Of a stretch of DNA of 10,199 bases, positions 1 through 6,196 are shown piece after piece. Both the position numbers and the translations under genes were made by a program. The DNA comes from an uncultured Carnobacterium sp. (lineage in GTDB: Bacteria; Bacillota; Bacilli; Lactobacillales; Aerococcaceae). Numbering within the stretch: position 1 is the first letter of the stretch; every line of letters begins with the position of its first letter. The stretch lies in contig CALALK010000291.1 of the NCBI GenBank assembly GCA_937923125.1, positions 1-10,199 of the forward strand, written 5' to 3'. The notes under the pieces are model-generated. The model ran no database searches and was not told the origin of the DNA. It saw only the letters and a program-made list of their open reading frames with translations.

Positions 1-638
1 CCATCTTTGTTTTCTTCAAATATTTTCTTGTCAGCATAATAATTAGAAAGCAAAACTAATACTTGACTAGCTTCCCCTTCGTAACTCCCATTTTCTGTTT
101 CAATTTTAATATTGAATACCTCATCTTTAATGACGGACTTAATTGTATTTATTGCATAAGCTAATACTCCATACTTTGTTTTATCTTCTATTTCAACGTT
201 ATGAATCGCCTCTGGTAAAGAACCGACACTAAAGATATATCCAAAATAGCTCTTATTTGCTTTTCCAATATCTATCGCATTTGTTTTATTAAAATCAAGT
301 TGGTCAATTGCCTCATCAATATCTTGACTAATTTCTAGCAATTTAGTAATTAAATTGCCAGTCCCTCCTGGAATAATCCCTAATTTAGGGATATAGTCCT
401 TTTCAGCAATACCAGAAATTACTTCATTAACAGTTCCATCCCCACCAAAAACAATTACCGCTTCATAATTCTCCTTTGAAGCTTCTTCCGCAAAAGCAGT
501 AGCATCTTTAGCTTTTTCAGTAATCTTCATTTCAACGTATTCGAAGTATTCCTTTGCTTTATTTTCTAATTTTTCTTTATAGTCTAACGCCTTTTCTCCT
601 CCAGAAGTTGGATTAATAATTAGCATTGCTTTTTTCAT
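1..638 (-). CDS. Diacylglycerol kinase family lipid kinase (partial, 3' end outside window)
   Basis: This is the N-terminal 212 codons of a soluble lipid kinase of the DagK/YegS/DgkB family, which phosphorylates diacylglycerol or a related lipid with ATP at the inner membrane face. The protein starts MKKAMLIINPTSGG, the usual first strand and NP..G loop. The nucleotide-binding GGDGT motif is at residues 65-69, followed by VNEV. A second loop, PGGTGN, is at residues 90-95. Most family members have Asp after that Asn (GTxND); here it is Leu96, which is unusual and makes the substrate uncertain. The start is set by AAGGAG at 648-653, nine bases upstream. The C-terminal domain, with further Mg-network residues, is missing because the window ends. 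The gene is more A+T-rich than the electron-transfer genes to the right. The family assignment is firm; the substrate is not known. Confidence 0.88.
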   Translation of the reverse strand, partial: MKKAMLIINPTSGGEKALDYKEKLENKAKEYFEYVEMKITEKAKDATAFAEEASKENYEAVIVFGGDGTVNEVISGIAEKDYIPKLGIIPGGTGNLITKLLEISQDIDEAIDQLDFNKTNAIDIGKANKSYFGYIFSVGSLPEAIHNVEIEDKTKYGVLAYAINTIKSVIKDEVFNIKIETENGSYEGEASQVLVLLSNYYADKKIFEENKD

Positions 639-715
639 AAAAGTTATCTCCTTATAATCATTCTCAATTTTACTAATCTAGAAATAGATATATTATCTTT
701 TGAGAGGTTTAGGCT

Positions 716-724
716 ATTATAGCA
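716..724 (-). promoter_or_regulatory. Extended -10 promoter for the lipid kinase gene
   Basis: The minus strand reads TGCTATAAT, a consensus -10 box with the TGn extension, about 78 bases upstream of the kinase start codon. No good -35 hexamer lies 16-18 bases upstream, as is common for extended -10 promoters. The same TGCTATAAT string occurs in front of pplA. Confidence 0.5.
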
Positions 725-892
725 TAGGTATTAAATCGTATTATTATCGCACAACTTATTTACTGATAATGACTTTTGTTCCATATTACTTTTTACCAAA
801 GAAAAGCTCTATTAGGAAAGGCCTATTATATCGAGAATTTCTCAATATGGTTTTTCTATTTTTATCATAAAAATCCCTGTTTTCGGCATACG

Positions 893-942
893 AAAAGCAC
901 CGAGTAGTCTCGTATTATCAAACTACTCGATGCTCTTTTTTT
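893..942 (-). terminator. Hairpin terminator downstream of the YugP-like gene (possibly bidirectional)
   Basis: A 13-bp inverted repeat has arms at 896-908 and 922-934 and a 13-base loop. The single mismatch (C/A on the plus strand) becomes a G-U wobble in the minus-strand RNA, which supports the minus orientation. The minus-strand tail is only TTTTCG, whereas the plus-strand tail is a longer T run, so it may work in both directions. It begins about 50 bases past the stop of the zinc-protease-like gene. Confidence 0.75.
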
Positions 943-994
943 ATTTTTGTTTCATATTTGTTCCTACTTTTATAAACGATCCATATATCTTGGT

Positions 995-1585
995 TCATGA
1001 TTTTGAAATAACAATATACAACACAACAAATCCTAATAATCTGAAAACAAACTCGTTTACCATGTTTAGAATAATATAAGCAACTACTAACTTATCTTCT
1101 TTAATATTCCTCTTTTTTAATAGAATAGTATTTGCAGAGACCTCTATATAGACCACGAATAAATAATAGATGAAATAAAGGGAAAGACAACTTAGCGCCA
1201 AAATAAAGATAAATCTATCCAAAAGAAAGATAGTTGCAAATAAGATGAGTGTAAACAGAACTAAAAAGAATGTTATCATACCAAAGAACCCCGCTAATTT
1301 ATAGCCCGTTACCTCATTATGAATCGCATGGCTATATTCATGAGCGAATTGAATATAATCTGTGTAATTTACAATCTTTTTCTTTTCCAGTTCTTTTGTA
1401 CCGAAATTATAACTAAAGTAAGATGCTTCTTTATACTTCACACTACCATCACTCAACATCCCATTTATTTCAAGTTCATGGGCATTCTTAATCTCTCTAT
1501 TTTTATTAATTTTATACTTTAATAGAAGTAGTACCATTTCTAAAAGAATACTGATAATGACAATCACACCAAATAAATACATCAT
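995..1585 (-). CDS. Small YugP-like membrane zinc metallopeptidase
   Basis: The predicted product is a 196-residue membrane protein, probably an endopeptidase with its active site near the membrane. The N-terminus is one hydrophobic helix (about residues 3-23). A polar domain follows and ends in FAHEYSHAIH, where H82, E83 and H86 form an HExxH zinc site. Two more hydrophobic segments (about 98-147) lead to IEVSAN, where E148 could be the third zinc ligand. A last helix lies at about 166-193. The order helix, HExxH, two helices, ExxAS-like motif, helix matches the YugP zinc peptidase family (as I recall, about 225-230 residues), so this is a shortened, divergent relative. The start is supported by AAGGGCGG at 1594-1601; the Met codon directly after it is an alternative. 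The gene is much more A+T-rich than its neighbours: sampled 60-base lines are about 25% G+C, against about 43% in ndh2, which hints at a separate origin. Substrate unknown. Confidence 0.65.
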   Translation of the reverse strand: MMYLFGVIVIISILLEMVLLLLKYKINKNREIKNAHELEINGMLSDGSVKYKEASYFSYNFGTKELEKKKIVNYTDYIQFAHEYSHAIHNEVTGYKLAGFFGMITFFLVLFTLILFATIFLLDRFIFILALSCLSLYFIYYLFVVYIEVSANTILLKKRNIKEDKLVVAYIILNMVNEFVFRLLGFVVLYIVISKS

Positions 1586-1631
1586 AAGAAATACCGCCCT
1601 TCTGCTTTAGAAGCATTTCAACACTTATCTC

Positions 1632-1640
1632 ATTATAACA
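1632..1640 (-). promoter_or_regulatory. Extended -10 promoter for the YugP-like gene
   Basis: The minus strand reads TGTTATAAT, a consensus -10 with TGn extension, about 47 bases upstream of the start codon. A weak -35 (TATGCA, three of six consensus bases) lies at 1655-1660 with a 17-base spacer. It sits just past the pepT terminator, so the gene is probably transcribed on its own. Confidence 0.5.
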
Positions 1641-1680
1641 AATTCATCTTCTGCTGCATACGGCATATTCTAGACAACAT

Positions 1681-1711
1681 AAAAACGGTTGAGGATTACT
1701 CAACCGTTTTT
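1681..1711 (-). terminator. pepT terminator overlapping the pepT stop codon
   Basis: A perfect 13-bp stem (arms 1681-1693 and 1699-1711) has a 5-base loop. On the minus strand it ends in a run of five T. The pepT stop codon TAA (1696-1698) lies in the loop, so the upstream arm encodes the last residues, KTVE. Confidence 0.9.
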
Positions 1712-2940
1712 CTTTGGACTAATTCAATAATTTTTAACACAACGTCGCTGGCTTTTTGCATGCTTTCGAGAGTTACGAATTCGTATTGCCCATGAAGGTT
1801 CTCTGCTCCGGTAAAAAGGTTTGGAGTTGGAATTCCTTTATAGGTAATAATACATCCATCCGTTCCTCCACGGAATGGTTGAATGTCTGGCGTGATGCCA
1901 CATTCTTTATAAGCCTCAATCGCTACTTCAACCGAAGTCATATCGTCTTTTAAGATTTCGTACATATTATAGTACTCATCGTAAATCGTGCATTCGATAC
2001 GAGGCACATCATACGTTGCATTTTGCGCATCGACGATTTGTTGGAACTGCGCTTTTCTCTCTTCGAATTTCTCCATTGAGTGATCGCGAATAATATATTC
2101 CAATTCAACCTTACCGATGTCGCCTGATTGTTTCGATAACATAAAGTAGCCTTCGTACCCACTCGTACGTTCAGGCACTTCCTCTTCTGGCATACGTGCA
2201 AATAGTTTTGCTGCTTCTGCCAAAGCATTCACCATCACATCTTTGGCTTGTCCTGGGTGAACACTTGTCCCATGAATCGTTACCACTGCACGAGCGGCAT
2301 TGAACGTTTCATATTCTAACTTCCCTACGACTCCACTATCTAACGTATAGGCAAATTTTGCTGGCATACGCTCCGCTTTGAAACGGTGTGCGCCTTTTCC
2401 GATTTCTTCGTCCGGACCAAACGCTAACCAAATATCGCCATGCGGAATCTCTGGATGCGCCATTAAATACAAGCAGGCTTCTAATACTGAAACGAGCCCC
2501 GCCTTATCATCCGCACCCAGTAATGTCGTTCCATCTGTTGTAATTAACGTTTCACCAATGTAGTTCTTCAAATTCGGGAACTCGCTGACCGTCATTACTA
2601 AATTCTTTTCAGCGTTCAACACCACATCTTCTCCGTTATAATTCTCGTGAATTTGTGGATTGATATTTTCAGCATTGAAATCTGCGGTATCGACGTGGGC
2701 AATAAACCCAATCGCAGGCACCGCACTTCCTTCTTCTAAGTTACTTGGAAGAAGCGCCACTAAGTAGCTATCCTCTGGATCGAGTTCTACTTTTGTAAAG
2801 CCGTACTCCACTAACTCGCTTCGAAGCATTTCTAAAAATTCCCATTGACTCTTTGTCGTAGGAATCGTTGTTGATTTTAAATCACTACGCGTATTGATTT
2901 TCGCATAGCGAATAAATCGTTCTAACATTGTAGGATACAT
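1696..2940 (-). CDS. pepT: Peptidase T (tripeptide aminopeptidase)
   Basis: This is a cytoplasmic di-zinc aminopeptidase of family M20B that removes the N-terminal residue from tripeptides, part of peptide use in lactic acid bacteria. The family's metal and catalytic residues are all visible: H82 and D84 in AHVDT, D144 in LGADDKAG, E178/E179 in PDEEIG, D201 in TLDSG, and H383 in the ENLHGQYEF segment near the C-terminus. RGGTDG at about 357-362 is also typical. The length of 414 residues fits the family (about 410). I chose the Met at 2940 because MYPTMLERFIRYAKINTRSD aligns with the usual N-terminus. An in-frame ATG at 2955 would add five residues and overlap the end of nusG; neither start has a strong ribosome binding site of its own. 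The gene probably depends on transcription, and perhaps translational coupling, from nusG. It ends in its own terminator. Confidence 0.95.
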   Translation of the reverse strand: MYPTMLERFIRYAKINTRSDLKSTTIPTTKSQWEFLEMLRSELVEYGFTKVELDPEDSYLVALLPSNLEEGSAVPAIGFIAHVDTADFNAENINPQIHENYNGEDVVLNAEKNLVMTVSEFPNLKNYIGETLITTDGTTLLGADDKAGLVSVLEACLYLMAHPEIPHGDIWLAFGPDEEIGKGAHRFKAERMPAKFAYTLDSGVVGKLEYETFNAARAVVTIHGTSVHPGQAKDVMVNALAEAAKLFARMPEEEVPERTSGYEGYFMLSKQSGDIGKVELEYIIRDHSMEKFEERKAQFQQIVDAQNATYDVPRIECTIYDEYYNMYEILKDDMTSVEVAIEAYKECGITPDIQPFRGGTDGCIITYKGIPTPNLFTGAENLHGQYEFVTLESMQKASDVVLKIIELVQRKTVE

Positions 2941-2941
2941 G

Positions 2942-3487
2942 TTAATAAGAGTCATCTTCTTTCACTTGGTGGAACTCTAAGTCTGCAATTGTTTCACGAC
3001 CGAACATTTCAATCGCTACTTTAATTTTTTGTTTTTCGTGGTCAAGTTCTACTACTTTACCGCTCATATCGTTGAAGGCACCTTCAGTAATGATGACGTA
3101 GTCTCCAACAGATACGTTTAAATCAACTGGAGCATGAACTTTTTCACCGATACGTCCTAAGATGGCTTCTACTTCTTCTGGTAATAATGGAGATGGTTTT
3201 GAACCTGCACCGTGTGATCCAACGAAACCAGTTACGCCTGGAGTGTTACGAACGACATACCATGCTTGGTCTGACATGACCATTTCAACTAATACATAAC
3301 CAGGGAAAGTTTTTTCAACAGTTGTTTTTGTTTTACCGTCTTTTACTTCCACTTCCTCTTCTTCAGGTGAAATCACGCGGAAGATATTTTCTTCCATACC
3401 CATACTTTGGATACGTGATAATAGATTTGATTTAACTTTGTTTTCATAACCTGAATAAGTGTGCAATACATACCATTCTTTTTCCAT
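2942..3487 (-). CDS. nusG: Transcription elongation/termination factor NusG
   Basis: NusG binds RNA polymerase and affects pausing, elongation and termination. The 181-residue protein has the N-terminal NGN domain (EWYVLHTYSGYENKV at about 4-18, FPGYVLVEM at 61-69, NTPGVTGFVG at 81-90) and a C-terminal KOW domain (GDYVIITEGAFNDMSGKV, about 128-145). The length matches the family. The start at 3487 is fixed by a strong AAGGAGGAG at 3493-3501. A longer in-frame start at 3583 would translate through a terminator hairpin and adds residues foreign to NusG. The gene follows secE, a conserved neighbour, but here it is followed by pepT rather than rplK-rplA. A hairpin between secE and nusG may limit read-through. 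Confidence 0.97.
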   Translation of the reverse strand: MEKEWYVLHTYSGYENKVKSNLLSRIQSMGMEENIFRVISPEEEEVEVKDGKTKTTVEKTFPGYVLVEMVMSDQAWYVVRNTPGVTGFVGSHGAGSKPSPLLPEEVEAILGRIGEKVHAPVDLNVSVGDYVIITEGAFNDMSGKVVELDHEKQKIKVAIEMFGRETIADLEFHQVKEDDSY

Positions 3488-3526
3488 TGATACTCCTCCT
3501 TGAGTGTTGACAACATTTTTCCATAC

Positions 3527-3555
3527 AAAAAAACCTTCATAAGCGAAGGTTTTTT
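3527..3555 (-). terminator. Terminator or attenuator between secE and nusG
   Basis: An 11-bp stem (arms 3528-3538 and 3545-3555) with a 6-base loop is followed on the minus strand by an unbroken T run. It has the form of a strong intrinsic terminator. It lies only about 25 bases upstream of the nusG ribosome binding site and about 40 bases after the secE stop, so it must either cut secE transcripts or act in the nusG leader. Confidence 0.82.
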
Positions 3556-3566
3556 CAACTGCTCTT

Positions 3567-3575
3567 AGTATATCA
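3567..3575 (-). promoter_or_regulatory. Candidate extended -10 promoter for nusG
   Basis: The minus strand reads TGATATACT, a -10 box (TATACT) with a TG extension, in the gap after secE. No convincing -35 is present. A transcript from here would start near 3560, so the terminator hairpin would be the first structure in the RNA. This would give nusG a leader of about 73 bases. Confidence 0.4.
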
Positions 3576-3595
3576 CTAATCACTTTAAAGTACTA

Positions 3596-3766
3596 TTATT
3601 TTAAAAGGAATGTAATGAGTTGATGAATTCCATAGTCCACTACTGCAAAGAAGCATAGTGCAGCAATCACTGTCATAATTACTGTCATTGTATATTTGTT
3701 TACTTCTTTACCTGTTGGCCAAGTAACTTTTTTCATCTCTTTAATAACATTTGATAAAAAACGCAT
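3596..3766 (-). CDS. secE: Preprotein translocase subunit SecE
   Basis: SecE is the small essential subunit of the SecYEG channel in the cytoplasmic membrane. The 56-residue protein begins MRFLSNVIKEMKKVTWPTGKEV. The K-K-V-T-W-P segment is the hallmark amphipathic region before the single transmembrane helix, here about residues 26-50. The size is typical of the short Gram-positive form. The start is supported by GAGGAG at 3774-3779. It sits between rpmG and nusG, the usual order in Firmicutes. Only about 20 bases separate it from rpmG, so the two are surely cotranscribed. Confidence 0.95.
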   Translation of the reverse strand: MRFLSNVIKEMKKVTWPTGKEVNKYTMTVIMTVIAALCFFAVVDYGIHQLITFLLK

Positions 3767-3785
3767 TCCGAATCTCCTCTTCCTT

Positions 3786-3938
3786 TTATTTTGTTTCGCG
3801 ATGTAGTGTTTGTTTATTGCAATACTTGCAGAATTTTTTAATTTCTAGACGTTCTACTCGTCGGTTTTGTCCAAGCGTAATCGTGTAGTTTCTTGAACCA
3901 CATACGCTACAAGCTAACGCCGCTTTTTTCTGAGCCAT
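3786..3938 (-). CDS. rpmG: 50S ribosomal protein L33 (zinc-ribbon type)
   Basis: L33 is a small protein of the large ribosomal subunit. This 50-residue copy begins [19 protein letters not shown] and has two CxxC pairs, CSVC (residues 10-13) and CKYC near residues 37-40, so it is the zinc-binding (C+) form rather than a zinc-free paralog. The end, HRETK, is typical. The ribosome binding site is weak (a GAAAG-type stretch). A strong promoter lies about 37 bases upstream, and the gene leads into secE. Confidence 0.95.
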   Translation of the reverse strand: MAQKKAALACSVCGSRNYTITLGQNRRVERLEIKKFCKYCNKQTLHRETK

Positions 3939-3974
3939 ATTTTTCACTACTTTCTATAAATCCATATCTATTCC

Positions 3975-4003
3975 ATCATAAGGAAATGAACTTGCTTTGT
4001 CAA
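3975..4003 (-). promoter_or_regulatory. Near-consensus sigma-A promoter for rpmG-secE
   Basis: The minus strand shows TTGACA (3998-4003), a 17-base spacer and TATGAT (3975-3980). The -35 is perfect and the -10 has five of six consensus bases. Transcription would start near 3968, giving a leader of about 30 bases before rpmG. The -35 box begins only 8 bases after the dmkA stop codon. Confidence 0.85.
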
Positions 4004-4010
4004 GTACACA

Positions 4011-4958
4011 CTAGTTGAAGAAAAGAACCGCAACGAATAATAGCACTGCTTGCAACGAATGAATCATCACCATGTTTTTAATCGCTAATGCAAAAGTCGT
4101 TTTCTTTTCTTGGTGAGCTTTGAACTGTTGAATATGTTTATACACAGGAACGCCAACTACTAGCACACCAAGAAGAGTCCAAGGCGCAACACCGAGTAAC
4201 ACAGCAAGTACCATCGCACCAAACGCAATCGCATATAATACTTGATAGACCACTAGCGCTTGTTTCTTTCCAATATAATAAACCAATGTGTAACGGTGGT
4301 TCGTAATATCCGTTTCTAAATCACAGATATTATTACTTAACATGATATTGGCAATCGTACAAACAAGTGGTAACGATAATAGGAACACTTTCAATTGAGA
4401 AATAATATCCAGTTGCATCGTTAAAATACTTCCGTCTAACTGTACCCCTGCAAAGACGACCCCTTCTGGCACATTTAAAAATACCGTAATCCAGAAAATC
4501 CCAAATCCCATCGTAAATCCAGATAACACTTCCCCAAGAGGCATTCGAGAAATCGGGATTGGTCCAAATGTATAAAACACACCGATGAAGAAACAAATTG
4601 CGCCGACAATGAGTAAAAGAATATTCGTGCGCGCTACAAGGATGATTCCAACAACTGCTGCTACTGCAAACAGCCCACCGAAGACTTGCCATGCTTTCTT
4701 CACAGTAATGGTACTCGTTCCAATCACATTATGATTATCACGATAATCGGAGTTTTTCGCTTTAACATAGTCCATCAAGTTGTTCATCACGGTTGTTGCC
4801 ATATCAAAACAAATCATCCCGATAAAGAACAACAGCATATTCAAAGCATTCACTTGTTTAAATAAAACAAATGAATAAAGAAATGCAATTAGAAACGGGA
4901 ACACACTCGCGATTTTTGTACGCAATTCGACTAGTTCGATAAACTCTTTTTTCGTCAC
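4011..4958 (-). CDS. dmkA: UbiA-family prenyltransferase (DHNA polyprenyltransferase, DmkA)
   Basis: This integral membrane enzyme is expected to attach a polyprenyl chain to 1,4-dihydroxy-2-naphthoate, giving demethylmenaquinone for the electron-transfer chain. The 315 residues contain about eight or nine hydrophobic segments. The first Asp-rich motif lies at about 59-74, with N59/N60, D63, D71 and D74. The second is NNICDLETD at about 209-217 (D213, D217), followed by a TL-containing segment, as in MenA. The second motif has Cys where MenA usually has Arg. The start is GTG, sharing one base with the fmnB stop (TAGTG), with AAGGAG 11 bases upstream, so the two genes are probably translationally coupled. 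The gene's place in the FLEET locus favours DmkA over the general MenA. No terminator follows it. Confidence 0.9.
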   Translation of the reverse strand: MTKKEFIELVELRTKIASVFPFLIAFLYSFVLFKQVNALNMLLFFIGMICFDMATTVMNNLMDYVKAKNSDYRDNHNVIGTSTITVKKAWQVFGGLFAVAAVVGIILVARTNILLLIVGAICFFIGVFYTFGPIPISRMPLGEVLSGFTMGFGIFWITVFLNVPEGVVFAGVQLDGSILTMQLDIISQLKVFLLSLPLVCTIANIMLSNNICDLETDITNHRYTLVYYIGKKQALVVYQVLYAIAFGAMVLAVLLGVAPWTLLGVLVVGVPVYKHIQQFKAHQEKKTTFALAIKNMVMIHSLQAVLLFVAVLFFN

Positions 4959-6061
4959 TACTCAACACTCTCCTTCAACTCAAGATTCGTATTTGTTAAT
5001 TTGAACGTATCTTTAATCGCATTCGACACATATACTTTTTTATCTTTCGTTACGAAAATGACATCCACTCCGTCATGACTATTGGCATACTCGATTCCAG
5101 CCTTTGGTCCCACAGAGAACATCGATGTTGAAAGAGCATCCCCTTTTGTCGAACTATCCACAATGACAGAAACACCTTCCACATTATTATCGTATGGATA
5201 TCCTGTTTTCGGATTTAAAATATGGTGATACGTTTGACCGTCTACAGTTAAATAACGCTCATAAATCCCAGAAGTCACGATAGTTTTATCTTTTTCAAGA
5301 ATCGTACCAAGCGTCTTCCCACGAGAAGCATCCGGATCTTGAATCCCAACATTCCACGCAACACCGTCTCTTGCAGGAGAGCCGCCCATTACAACGATAT
5401 TCCCACCGAGGTCAATCACGGCTGTTGTGATTCCTTCTTTTGCAAAGTACTCCCAAACCTTATCGGCGATATACCCTTTGGCGATTCCTCCAAGGTCCAG
5501 CTGCATTCCTTTTTTCTTTAAGAAGACGGTTTGTTCCGCGTCGTTTAATTCAACGTCTTTATAGTTTACAAGTGGTAACACGGCATCGATTTCTTCTTGC
5601 GTTGGTTTCTTCGCATCATCGAACCCGATATGCCATAACGCCGTCAACGGTCCAACCGTCACATCGAAAGCCCCGTCGAACTCTTCGCTATATTTCAATC
5701 CAAGTTTGATTAACTCGTACACATCCGCACTAACCTTAACTGGCTTTTCTCCAGCGGCCAAGTTTACTTCATCCACTTCAGAACCAGAAGCATTCACGGT
5801 AATTCGTTTTTCTAAGTCTTTAATCATTTCTAAGGCATTGGTGATCACTTCTTCTGTATTTGGATGATAGACCGATAAAGCTACCGCAGTTCCGAGTAAG
5901 AAGTCTGTTTTCTTCACAGGTGATTTAATAATTTCTCTTGGAGTTTTAATTGATGCGCCTGAAACAGTGTCGGCTTCATTCTTCGGTTGACTTTGGCAAG
6001 CTGCTAAAACCGTCGTAGACATCACTGCCAAAAGTCCCCATTTCATCCATTTAGCTTTCAT
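4958..6061 (-). CDS. fmnB: FAD:protein FMN transferase lipoprotein (ApbE family, FmnB)
   Basis: FmnB uses FAD to attach FMN covalently to Thr or Ser in target proteins, here probably PplA, on the outer face of the membrane. The 367-residue protein has a lipoprotein signal ending in LAAC with lipidated C22. ApbE motifs follow: FLLGTAV (54-60), FDVTVGPLTALW (132-143), DLGGIAKGY (189-197), DLGGNI (217-222), TSGIYERY (263-270), HHILNPKTGYP (279-289) and KGDALST (306-312), whose D308 is the expected metal ligand. I chose the Met at 6061 because AAGGAGAG lies four bases upstream; the in-frame ATG at 6085 would place eight residues before the signal. Residues 31-37, DTVSGAS, in the linker after the signal match the flavinylation consensus itself. 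The gene overlaps dmkA by one base. Confidence 0.95.
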   Translation of the reverse strand: MKAKWMKWGLLAVMSTTVLAACQSQPKNEADTVSGASIKTPREIIKSPVKKTDFLLGTAVALSVYHPNTEEVITNALEMIKDLEKRITVNASGSEVDEVNLAAGEKPVKVSADVYELIKLGLKYSEEFDGAFDVTVGPLTALWHIGFDDAKKPTQEEIDAVLPLVNYKDVELNDAEQTVFLKKKGMQLDLGGIAKGYIADKVWEYFAKEGITTAVIDLGGNIVVMGGSPARDGVAWNVGIQDPDASRGKTLGTILEKDKTIVTSGIYERYLTVDGQTYHHILNPKTGYPYDNNVEGVSVIVDSSTKGDALSTSMFSVGPKAGIEYANSHDGVDVIFVTKDKKVYVSNAIKDTFKLTNTNLELKESVE

Positions 6062-6093
6062 AGTTCTCTCCTTTGTAAAAATCATTCCTTAGT

Positions 6094-6099
6094 ATTGTA
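6094..6099 (-). promoter_or_regulatory. Possible -10 box for fmnB-dmkA
   Basis: TACAAT on the minus strand lies 32 bases before the fmnB start and past the pplA terminator. The -35 region at the right spacing (TTTCGT) is poor and there is no TG extension. The call rests mainly on the need for a promoter after the terminator. Confidence 0.3.
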
Positions 6100-6142
6100 C
6101 CTTATTTCACGATAAAACGAAACTCGTGACTTGTAATCCGAA

Positions 6143-6173
6143 TAAAAAACTCCCGTACCTTTAGTACAGGAGT
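6143..6173 (-). terminator. pplA terminator
   Basis: A 10-bp stem (arms 6149-6158 and 6164-6173) has a 5-base loop. Its one mismatch on the plus strand is a G-U pair in the minus-strand RNA. A TTTTTTATT tail follows. It begins about 24 bases past the pplA stop and separates pplA from fmnB. Confidence 0.88.
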
Positions 6174-6196
6174 CGAAATTGTTTGTTTAAAATGAA

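Larger units (their letters stand above)
639..994. other. 356-base intergenic stretch, no gene seen
   Basis: This A+T-rich gap separates the lipid kinase gene from the small zinc-protease-like gene. It contains the kinase ribosome binding site and promoter at the left and the upstream gene's terminator at the right. Between about 730 and 890 I see no open reading frame with a plausible start and ribosome binding site. There are only short palindromes: a GAGAATTTCTC-type element near 833-843 and TAGG/CCTA near 813-825. A bare TATAAT lies at 825-830 on the minus strand but has no -35 or TG extension. Confidence 0.55.

Noticed and set aside
825..830. TATAAT on the minus strand in the left intergenic region as a promoter for a small RNA.
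   Set aside because: No -35, no TG extension, and no terminator-like structure before the kinase promoter; likely chance in A+T-rich DNA.
3507..3512. TTGACA on the plus strand upstream of nusG as an antisense promoter.
   Set aside because: No -10 box at a workable distance; it is part of a short palindrome GTTGACAAC.
3488..3583. A longer nusG reading frame starting at 3583.
   Set aside because: It would translate through the terminator hairpin, adds residues unlike NusG, and the Met at 3487 has a strong ribosome binding site and the normal N-terminus.
3990..4005. Small inverted repeat (ACTTG/CAAGT) after dmkA as a terminator.
   Set aside because: Only 5 bp, no T run, and it overlaps the -35 box of the rpmG promoter.
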